Shown here piece after piece: positions 1 to 5,244 of a DNA stretch of 6,189 nt. The stretch comes from an archaeon (GTDB lineage: Archaea; Nanobdellota; Nanobdellia; Pacearchaeales; GW2011-AR1), in the NCBI GenBank assembly GCA_030699005.1, contig JAUYLQ010000051.1, positions 1-6,189 on the forward strand. The letters are read 5' to 3'. How positions within the stretch are numbered: position 1 is the first letter of the stretch; each line of letters starts with the position of its first letter. A model generated the notes under the pieces. It did not search any database. It saw nothing but the letters and a program-made list of their open reading frames with translations, and was not told the origin of the DNA. A program made the translations under genes and the position numbers.

Positions 1-449
1 GAAAAAATAACTGCTGAGAAAATTCCTATTTTTTTATTGAAAATTTCTTTTCCTATTAGATAAACAAACAAAACAGAGAGTGTGGAAGGAATTATTTCAA
101 GAATAAACCTTGTAGCCGTCTCAGGGATTTTTAATAATAACAATCCTGCCCAAGCCAAAACAAAAAGAGGAGGCCTTATTATTGATTCATGGTTGATTAA
201 ATCTGTTCCATCCCATATACTTGTTAGAACATTTTTTGCCAAACTTCCATAAACAGCTTCATCCCACCAGAGAGGTTGAGATTTGGTGAGAGCAAAAAAA
301 TATAGACGTATAATGAATGCAAAGAGCAAAACTCCTACAAGAACTGCATTTGTGGGTTCTTTTAAGAAGTTTTGAATTTTTGAAAGTATTTTACTTTTTT
401 TTATTTCAAATTCTTGTTCAATTCCTTGATTTGAAGAAATTTCTTCCAT
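1..449 (-). CDS. GT-C membrane glycosyltransferase (PMT/ArnT/GT39-83-like), N-terminal part
   Basis: This partial gene enters from the left edge; its first 149 codons are visible and the frame is open to base 1. The ATG at 449 is the first one after an in-frame TAA at 485-483. A charged cytoplasmic tail of about 33 residues is followed by a hydrophobic segment (about 35-55). A short outer loop then carries WWDEAVYGS (61-69), whose Asp63-Glu64 pair matches the conserved acidic motif in the first extracytoplasmic loop of PMT and ArnT enzymes. RPP (92-94) and further hydrophobic stretches (95-107, 121-133) also fit the family. Such enzymes move a sugar from a polyprenyl-phosphate carrier to protein, lipid or glycan outside the membrane; the acceptor here is unknown. 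Most of the protein is missing, so subfamily is uncertain. It follows the GT4 gene by 26 bases and may share its transcript or use its own promoter. Confidence 0.8.
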   Translation of the reverse strand, partial: MEEISSNQGIEQEFEIKKSKILSKIQNFLKEPTNAVLVGVLLFAFIIRLYFFALTKSQPLWWDEAVYGSLAKNVLTSIWDGTDLINHESIIRPPLFVLAWAGLLLLKIPETATRFILEIIPSTLSVLFVYLIGKEIFNKKIGIFSAVIF

Positions 450-471
450 TAAAAAAGAGAAGAAAAAAGGG

Positions 472-486
472 TATTTTAAGTTTTAG
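472..486 (-). promoter_or_regulatory. possible internal archaeal promoter for the GT-C gene
   Basis: Read on the minus strand, TTAAAATA (479-472) is preceded by an A-rich BRE-like stretch. Its centre is about 26 bases from the ATG at 449, the same spacing as the better promoters in this window. It overlaps the stop codon of the upstream GT4 gene. A run of 21 pyrimidines (471-451) fills the gap and could be a weak T-rich archaeal terminator or the start region of a leader. AT-rich sequence makes such matches cheap, so this is tentative. Confidence 0.3.
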
Positions 487-1621
487 TTTCGTTTTGAATT
501 AGAAGATTAATTTTCTCAATCAATTTTTCCCAAGAAAACTGTTTAACATATTCTCTTGCATTTTTCTTTATTTTATCATTTCTCTTATCTTTTTTCAAGG
601 CCAAAAAAATTTTTTCTGCGAGATGAGATTCATTCCCTACATCAAAAAGATAGCCTGTCTTTCCGTCTTCAACTATCTCTTTTCCCCCTTCTGTCTTGCT
701 GGATATAACTATTTTTTCGCGAGCCATTGCTTCAATTAATGCTTGAGGCATTCCCTCTCTCTTACTTGGGAGGATAAATAAATCGTGAGAATCAATAATT
801 TTTATCTTTTCCTTTAAGTCATAAACTGGTTTTAGAAAATTTATCTTTTTCTCAAGATTTAGCTCTTTTACAAGAGACAGTATTTTATTTTTGTAATCTT
901 CTTCTATCGGGCCCACAAAATCTAAAGAGACTCTTTTATGTTTATCTGAGCAAATTTTAAATGCCTTAATCAAAGTCTCTATATCTTTTATTGGAGCTAT
1001 CCTGCCCAAGAAAAGTATCTTTTCATTGGATTTTCTTTTTGGTATTTTAATGCTAAAGAATTCCTCAGGTATTCCGTTTGGAGAATAAACTATTTTTTCT
1101 CTTTTAGTATTTAGTTTCGCAAGATGAGGAATTTCCCATTTCGTTATTGCAAAAATTTTTGCATATTTATTAATGATTCTTTTTCCTATAAAATTGTCAT
1201 AAACACAAACAAAGAAGTTTAATTTTTTGCTCCTCAGCTTTTTATCAAGAAATGGTGCATGAGTTACAAGTATACAAGGTATTTTTAATTTTTGAGATAT
1301 TTTTAAAGCAAGGGTAGAATGGTAATGCCTGTAAGCATGAGTAATTATGACATCAGGATTTAATTCTATCGCCTCTCTTGAACAATCCCAAAAAAATGCG
1401 TTTGCTCCGAGATTTCCAAAAGTTTCAAATCTTTGAATTTTAACTTTTCCTTTTTGATCAAATTTTTCTGCTATTTCTTTATTCCCTGTTCCTCTCTTTA
1501 TGTTTGAAGAAAAAACTACTACTTCATGCCCTTTTTTTGCAAGCAACTCTGCTTCTTTTTCGGCCCTGGCCCAAACTCCACAAAACCCTGATGAGAAAGG
1601 AATAATTTCTAAGATTTTCAT
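476..1621 (-). CDS. GT4-family glycosyltransferase (GT-B fold)
   Basis: This complete 381-residue protein has the usual length of GT4 enzymes, which transfer a sugar from a nucleotide donor to a growing, typically lipid-linked glycan at the cytoplasmic face of the membrane. The N-terminal Rossmann-like domain opens with MKILEIIPF and a loop GFCGVW (12-17), then AELLAKKGHEVVVFS (24-38). The linker carries PNGI (181-184). The donor-binding domain starts at KILFLGRIAPIKD (201-213), with the usual Gly206-Arg207. It contains the E-x7-E motif, Glu289 and Glu297, in REGMPQALIEAMA (288-300), followed by EGGKEIVEDGKTGYLF (311-326), the typical GT4 ending. No membrane segment is apparent. The ATG overlaps the deacetylase stop as ATGA, suggesting translational coupling. 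Donor and acceptor sugars cannot be told from sequence. Confidence 0.93.
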   Translation of the reverse strand: MKILEIIPFSSGFCGVWARAEKEAELLAKKGHEVVVFSSNIKRGTGNKEIAEKFDQKGKVKIQRFETFGNLGANAFFWDCSREAIELNPDVIITHAYRHYHSTLALKISQKLKIPCILVTHAPFLDKKLRSKKLNFFVCVYDNFIGKRIINKYAKIFAITKWEIPHLAKLNTKREKIVYSPNGIPEEFFSIKIPKRKSNEKILFLGRIAPIKDIETLIKAFKICSDKHKRVSLDFVGPIEEDYKNKILSLVKELNLEKKINFLKPVYDLKEKIKIIDSHDLFILPSKREGMPQALIEAMAREKIVISSKTEGGKEIVEDGKTGYLFDVGNESHLAEKIFLALKKDKRNDKIKKNAREYVKQFSWEKLIEKINLLIQNETKT

Positions 1622-2388
1622 TTTACCAGATTATTTATAGTAACAAATTTATAATGTTTACTTAGAAGAGATATTATTTTTTCAAATCTATTCATAAAAA
1701 TTTTGTGACTAAACATCTTATCTATTTTGCTATTTGGTAAATTTATAAAGTCCCAGGAATGTGCATAAAAAACAAGATTTTTATTTGTCTTTCTAAGAAT
1801 CCATAAATAGATTTTTAACATCGCAAAAGGAAATACTCTTAACGGAAGAGAGACAAAGGGGATTAAAAAAGAAGATACAGGGATTTCGTAAAAATCTTTT
1901 AAAATTTTATATTTTTCCCTTGGAGAAAAAAATCCTTTTAGTTCGTGCCTAAATTTTTTTAGGAAAAAAAGTATTTGAAAGATATTAAAAGGTGTGTATG
2001 AAGAATCATAAACAAAATCATTCTTCTTTAGAATTTCTAAAGTCTTCTTGTCTATGGAATGTTGTGGAGCACGAAAACCTTGAGGATTTTCCCCAAAAAC
2101 TTTCCTATAAATCTTTACTGATTCAGAAATTTTTTCATCTGCCTCTTCAAATGTTAAATCGTCAAACCTTTCATGAGCATAACCATGCAAAGCTACCTCA
2201 TGTCTTTGTTTTTTTAATGCTTGAAAAATCTGTGGAAATTTTTCAATTATTTTTGCAGTTGTAAAAAAAGTTGCTTTGACGCCATATTTATCCAGAATTG
2301 ATAAAATCCTCGGTATTCCATCAGTTATTCCTTTACAATCTCCAGAATGTAGGTCTTTTTCTATATCAAAAGTTATTGAAATTGTCAT
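1618..2388 (-). CDS. CE4 polysaccharide deacetylase (NodB homology domain)
   Basis: This complete 256-residue protein belongs to carbohydrate esterase family 4, metal-dependent enzymes that remove acetyl groups from N-acetylated amino sugars. Motif 1 is TFDIEKD (6-12), with Asp8 as the likely catalytic base; the usual second Asp of TFDDG is replaced by IEKD, as in the PuuE/DUF3473-type branch (TFDVE). GVKATFF (36-42) follows. Motif 2 is HGYAH (68-72), giving metal ligands His68 and His72. Motif 3 is GFRAPQHSI (104-112). The motif 5 region is LVFYAHSWDF (205-214), with His210. No signal peptide is visible, so it probably acts in the cytoplasm on a precursor. Residues 135-200 form a hydrophobic, poorly conserved insert. 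It is the first gene of the leftward unit. An in-frame TGA lies just upstream of the ATG, supporting this start. Substrate unknown. Confidence 0.92.
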   Translation of the reverse strand: MTISITFDIEKDLHSGDCKGITDGIPRILSILDKYGVKATFFTTAKIIEKFPQIFQALKKQRHEVALHGYAHERFDDLTFEEADEKISESVKIYRKVFGENPQGFRAPQHSIDKKTLEILKKNDFVYDSSYTPFNIFQILFFLKKFRHELKGFFSPREKYKILKDFYEIPVSSFLIPFVSLPLRVFPFAMLKIYLWILRKTNKNLVFYAHSWDFINLPNSKIDKMFSHKIFMNRFEKIISLLSKHYKFVTINNLVK

Positions 2389-2408
2389 TGAATTTCACAT
2401 CCATAATA

Positions 2409-2424
2409 GTTAAAAAGCTTTTTG
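2409..2424. promoter_or_regulatory. divergent archaeal promoter with one shared, near-symmetric TATA element
   Basis: The 49-base gap between the deacetylase (start 2388, minus) and the FemAB-like gene (start 2438, plus) holds TTAAAAAGCTTTTT (2410-2423), including a perfect 12-base palindrome (2412-2423). Rightward, GTTAAAAAG (2409-2417) is TATA-like and its centre lies about 26 bases before the ATG at 2438. Leftward, the complement reads AAAGC then TTTTTAA, a BRE-plus-TATA arrangement whose centre lies about 26 bases from the ATG at 2388. Both spacings place the transcription start at or next to the ATG, so both transcripts would be leaderless. No Shine-Dalgarno site is convincing on either side. 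That both directions are used is inferred, not shown. Confidence 0.6.
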
Positions 2425-2437
2425 ATACTTTACATAC

Positions 2438-3046
2438 ATGAAAGACATAAATGCAACAGTAATTGTTGATTTAGAAGGAAGTGAAGAGGAAATGTTAAAG
2501 AGATTCAAAAAAGATGTTCGGAAAGGAATAAATTATGCAAGGAGAAACGGTCTTGTTGTTGAGAAATTAACAGAAGAAGAATTAGAGGATTTTTATGAGG
2601 TTTATCTAGATACCATGAAAAGAGGAGGAATTCCTCCACTTCCATTGCAGGCATTAAAAGAAAAAGTGAATCTTGTTTTTGTGTGCAAGAAGGATGAAAA
2701 AATTATTGCCGGATTAGGGATAATCTTTAGAAAAGATGGAACTCCAGTAGTAGAGATTCTTGCTTCTTTAAGAGAATACCAAAAATTTTATCCAAATAAC
2801 TTTCTTTATTTTTATTCTTTCAATTGGGCAAGAAGTCAAGGTTACAAAAAATTTGATTTAGGAGGGTGGCAAATAAATGCGAGAGGGAACTTAAAAGGGA
2901 TTAATGAATTTAAAGAAAGGTGGGGAAAAGTAATTTATTTCAAAAAAGATTATCCTTTTATTAAAGCCATTGGAAGAAAATTAATAAGAACCTCTTCGTT
3001 TTTCTGGTGGATAAATAAAAAGATTAAAAAAAGTATTTATAAATAA
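2438..3046 (+). CDS. FemAB/GNAT-like acyltransferase, short single-domain form
   Basis: This complete 202-residue protein resembles the C-terminal GNAT half of FemAB/FemX-type aminoacyltransferases. TVIVDLEGSEEEMLKRFKKDVRKGINYARRNGL (7-39) matches the segment that in full proteins lies mid-sequence and leads into the second domain. DEKIIAGLGIIFRKDG (86-101) is the central beta hairpin. YKKFDLGGW (136-144) followed by GINEFKERWGK (154-164) is the family's C-terminal signature. Full FemAB proteins are usually 300 residues or more with two GNAT domains. An in-frame TGA at 2423-2425 rules out an upstream extension in this frame, so the short form is not a start-site error. Family members attach amino acids or acyl groups to amines on peptidoglycan precursors or sugars. 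With no sign of peptidoglycan genes here, a surface-glycan amine is the more likely acceptor (inference). No membrane segment. First gene of the rightward unit. Confidence 0.75.
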   Translation: MKDINATVIVDLEGSEEEMLKRFKKDVRKGINYARRNGLVVEKLTEEELEDFYEVYLDTMKRGGIPPLPLQALKEKVNLVFVCKKDEKIIAGLGIIFRKDGTPVVEILASLREYQKFYPNNFLYFYSFNWARSQGYKKFDLGGWQINARGNLKGINEFKERWGKVIYFKKDYPFIKAIGRKLIRTSSFFWWINKKIKKSIYK

Positions 3047-3047
3047 A

Positions 3048-3707
3048 ATGGAGAACAAGAATAAAGATTATTATGAATCTTTAGAAGGAGTTAAGGAATT
3101 TGGAAATATAGTGCCTCTCAATCCAATAGAAAAAAAGTTAATAGAGAAATATCTTGAAGGAAGAGTATTAGATTTGGGTTGTGGAGGAGGAAAAACAACA
3201 AATTATATCTCCAAGCTTGGTTGCAAAGTTATAGGAGTAGATATTTCTAAACCTCTAATTCTCCAGGCCAAAAAAAATTTTCCTAATCTTGATTTTAGAG
3301 AAGGTGATGCATGTAATCTTCAATTTAAAGAAAATTCTTTTGATGGAGTTTTATTTTCTTTCAATGGATTAGATTGCATCTATCCTGAAAATAAAAGAGA
3401 TAGGGCAATAAAAGAAATTGAAAGAGTTTTAAAACCAAGAGGAATTTTTATTTTTAGCTCTCATTCCCCATCTATCTTTGCGTTATTATTCAGGCCTTTT
3501 TTTATTTACCGCAACATTATGAGAAGAACTTTATCTAAAAGATATAAATTTGAAAAATCAAAAACAGGTGGAGAACTATATTTATATTACGAATCTCCAA
3601 AAGAACAAAAAAAGCGTATAGAAAAAATGACTAGCTTAAAATTAATTAAAAAATTTACAGGCAGAATAAATGATGTTTCAGTATATTATATCTTCAAAAA
3701 AATCTAA
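3048..3707 (+). CDS. class I SAM-dependent methyltransferase
   Basis: This complete 219-residue protein has a typical class I Rossmann methyltransferase core. Motif I is VLDLGCGGGKT (40-50), the SAM-binding glycine loop. VIGVDIS (61-67) ends the second strand, with Asp65 expected to bind the ribose hydroxyls of SAM. GDACNL (86-91) is the adenine-contacting region, NSFDGVLFSFNGLDCI (96-111) covers strand 4 and the following loop, and RVLKPRGIFIFSS (126-138) is strand 5. Residues 139-160 form a hydrophobic then basic insert that may touch the membrane or a lipid-linked substrate. The last 40 residues, rich in Lys, are variable and probably set acceptor choice. It starts one base after the FemAB-like stop, so it is almost certainly cotranscribed. 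By context it probably methylates a sugar hydroxyl, but small-molecule or quinone-type substrates cannot be excluded. Confidence 0.88.
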   Translation: MENKNKDYYESLEGVKEFGNIVPLNPIEKKLIEKYLEGRVLDLGCGGGKTTNYISKLGCKVIGVDISKPLILQAKKNFPNLDFREGDACNLQFKENSFDGVLFSFNGLDCIYPENKRDRAIKEIERVLKPRGIFIFSSHSPSIFALLFRPFFIYRNIMRRTLSKRYKFEKSKTGGELYLYYESPKEQKKRIEKMTSLKLIKKFTGRINDVSVYYIFKKI

Positions 3708-3708
3708 A

Positions 3709-4674
3709 ATGAAAAATAAAAATTCCAGAAATAAAAAAATTCCTTTAGTCTGCATTCTTATTGTTAATTGGAATGGGGAAAAAATTGTCTATGATTGTTT
3801 AGATTCTCTTAAAAAAACATTATATAAAAATCTTAAGATAATTGTAATAGATAATGGTTCCTCTGACAAAAGTTTGAGTGTAATTAAAAAATTCAAGGAC
3901 GTTGAGTTGATAACTCTTAGAGAGAATATTGGATATGCTCCAGCAATCAATTTTGGATGGAACTATTGTTTAAAGAAGTATTCTCCAAAATATATTTGCA
4001 ATATGAATAATGACATAAAAACAATTCAAAAAGAATGGCTCAACTTGATGGTTGACGAACTTGAAAAAGAAGAGAAAAGAGCTATCTGTTCTAATAAAAC
4101 AATTTCAAAAAAAGGGTTTGTAGAAACCCAACATTTTGATAGTGCTGGAGAAGGAGTTTTGCAAAAAGAAATTGGGCAATATGATTTTGTGAGAGAAGTC
4201 GAAACAGTTGGAGGAGCGATTTTTCTTGTGAAAAAAAATTTAATTGATAAAATTGGTGGATTGGATGAAAATTTCTTTTTTGGAGCAGACGATAGAGATT
4301 ATTGTCTAAGAGCTAAGAAAGAGGGATTTAAGATTATCTTTAATGGATTTTCTAAATCAATGCATCTTGGAAGTTTTTCCTACAAGATTTCTGAAAAAAA
4401 TGATATATACAAGCATCAAAGTTATGCAAAAATGGTTTACTCTTTCAGATATGACTCGTTACAAGGAAAAATAAAAATTTTTTTGACACAATTGTTAAGG
4501 ACATTCATCACAAAAAAAAATGGTGATGAAGGAAATTCTGTCTCAAATATGTATTGGCATAGAAAGTTTTTTCAAAGAATAATCATTTTTATAAACTCTT
4601 TTGCATCTGCAATCAAAAACTATAAAAAAATAAAACAAGATATTTTCAAATATGGAATCAAAAAAACAGAATAA
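3709..4674 (+). CDS. GT2-family glycosyltransferase (GT-A fold, rhamnosyltransferase/WbbL-like)
   Basis: This 321-residue protein transfers a sugar from a nucleotide donor. The GT-A core begins VCILIVNWNGE (14-24), then IIVIDNGSSD (44-53), with Asp48 in the nucleotide-binding site, and RENIGYAPAINFG (71-83). The DXD-type metal site reads NND (100-102). VGGAIFLVKK (167-176) leads to GADDRDYCLRAKKEGF (192-207), matching the EDxDxxxR acceptor/catalytic-base motif. MHLGSFS (218-224) carries the conserved His219. The last 70 residues are Lys-rich with a hydrophobic stretch (about 288-300), possibly membrane-associating. The ATG at 3709 was chosen over 3670: it lies one base after the preceding stop (TAAAATG, the same junction as the gene before it), whereas 3670 would overlap that gene by 38 bases and add a non-conserved tail. 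Sugar specificity is unknown. Confidence 0.92.
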   Translation: MKNKNSRNKKIPLVCILIVNWNGEKIVYDCLDSLKKTLYKNLKIIVIDNGSSDKSLSVIKKFKDVELITLRENIGYAPAINFGWNYCLKKYSPKYICNMNNDIKTIQKEWLNLMVDELEKEEKRAICSNKTISKKGFVETQHFDSAGEGVLQKEIGQYDFVREVETVGGAIFLVKKNLIDKIGGLDENFFFGADDRDYCLRAKKEGFKIIFNGFSKSMHLGSFSYKISEKNDIYKHQSYAKMVYSFRYDSLQGKIKIFLTQLLRTFITKKNGDEGNSVSNMYWHRKFFQRIIIFINSFASAIKNYKKIKQDIFKYGIKKTE

Positions 4675-5197
4675 TAAAATTAAAAAACTAAATCTGGGAA
4701 GTGGAGAGGACATAAAAGAAGGTTTTGTAAATTTAGATATTGCAAAATTAAAAGGTATTGATATTGTTCACAATTTAGACAAATATCCATGGCCATTAAA
4801 AGATAATGAATTTGATTTTGTTTATTGTGATAATGTTCTTGAACATCTATCAGAAATTCCCAAGCCAATGGAAGAATTATGGAGAATAACAAAAAATAGT
4901 GGAAAAATAAAAATAATTGTCCCAATATTCCCAAGTGTTTGGGCTATGTCTGATCCAACACACAAAAGTTTTTACACATACATGACTTTTGATTATTTTA
5001 CAAACTATCATGAATTGAAATATTATTCAAAAGCAAGATTCAAAATTATAAAGAGAAAAATAATCTTTCACCCATACTTAAGACTAATTGAAAAAATCGT
5101 GAATATAAATGAATTAACAAAAAAATCCTACACAATTTTCTTAAGTTTTCTTATTCCTGCAATGTTCTTGCATGTGGATTTAGAGACTGAAAAATAG
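4652..5197 (+). CDS. SAM-dependent methyltransferase of the predicted COG4627 kind
   Basis: This complete 181-residue protein belongs to a compact methyltransferase type common in surface-polysaccharide clusters. KLNLGSGED (12-20) is the SAM-binding glycine motif, VNLDI (26-30) supplies the acidic Asp29, and FDFVYCDNVLEHL (54-66) is the strand 4 and post-strand signature. VPIFPSVWAMSDPTHKSFYT (90-109), with Asp101 and His104, is the signature loop of this subfamily. A hydrophobic stretch near the C-terminus (160-175) may contact membrane. The ATG at 4652 overlaps the end of the GT2 gene by 23 bases. No later ATG precedes the glycine motif, so this start is well supported and the overlap real, implying translational coupling. 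It is the last gene of the rightward unit before a new promoter. The substrate is probably a sugar of the same glycan (inferred from context only). Confidence 0.87.
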   Translation: MESKKQNNKIKKLNLGSGEDIKEGFVNLDIAKLKGIDIVHNLDKYPWPLKDNEFDFVYCDNVLEHLSEIPKPMEELWRITKNSGKIKIIVPIFPSVWAMSDPTHKSFYTYMTFDYFTNYHELKYYSKARFKIIKRKIIFHPYLRLIEKIVNINELTKKSYTIFLSFLIPAMFLHVDLETEK

Positions 5198-5211
5198 TTT
5201 TGCAAATACAT

Positions 5212-5224
5212 AATCCTTTTAAAT
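5212..5224 (+). promoter_or_regulatory. archaeal promoter (BRE + TATA box) for the last gene
   Basis: The 47-base gap after the second methyltransferase contains AATCC followed by TTTTAAAT (5217-5224), a good TATA box by archaeal standards with a BRE-like element upstream. Its centre is about 24 bases before the ATG at 5245, so transcription would begin at or just beside the start codon and give a leaderless mRNA. No ribosome binding site lies between. This separates the last gene from the four-gene unit upstream, although read-through is possible because no strong terminator is seen. Confidence 0.6.
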
Positions 5225-5244
5225 TGTTTACATCATCTTTTCAG

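Noticed and set aside
317..502. 61-codon plus-strand open frame
   Set aside because: It lies antisense to the well-supported GT-C and GT4 genes, and its protein is low-complexity Leu/Phe/Lys with no family features.
1148..1163. Perfect 16-base palindrome TGCAAAAATTTTTGCA
   Set aside because: It lies inside the GT4 coding sequence, and in a 6-kb AT-rich window one such palindrome is close to chance expectation.
1992..2264. 90-codon plus-strand open frame
   Set aside because: It is antisense to the conserved catalytic region of the deacetylase; the His-rich product is explained by that gene's codons.
3670..3708. Upstream ATG that would extend the GT2 protein by 13 residues
   Set aside because: It overlaps the preceding gene by 38 bases and adds a tail with no family match; the ATG at 3709 has the same TAAAATG junction as the neighbouring gene.
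4504..4530. Hairpin TTCATCAC / GTGATGAA with an A9 run in the loop, a possible slippage site
   Set aside because: It lies in the variable C-terminal part of the GT2 gene, whose normal frame continues intact to a sensible stop. A8-A9 runs are expected here, and nothing indicates a useful product in another frame.
4618..4651. TATA-like CTATAAAAAAA about 27 bases before the second methyltransferase start, and similar A/T boxes before 3048 and 3709
   Set aside because: They lie within upstream coding sequence, and Lys/Asn/Tyr codons in this composition create such boxes readily. Tight gene packing already explains expression.
4680..4934. 84-codon minus-strand open frame
   Set aside because: It is antisense to the second methyltransferase core, with a hydrophobic product typical of the reverse of AT-rich coding sequence.
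5198..5216. Possible terminator after the four-gene unit
   Set aside because: There is only a T4 run and no hairpin; this is too weak to call.
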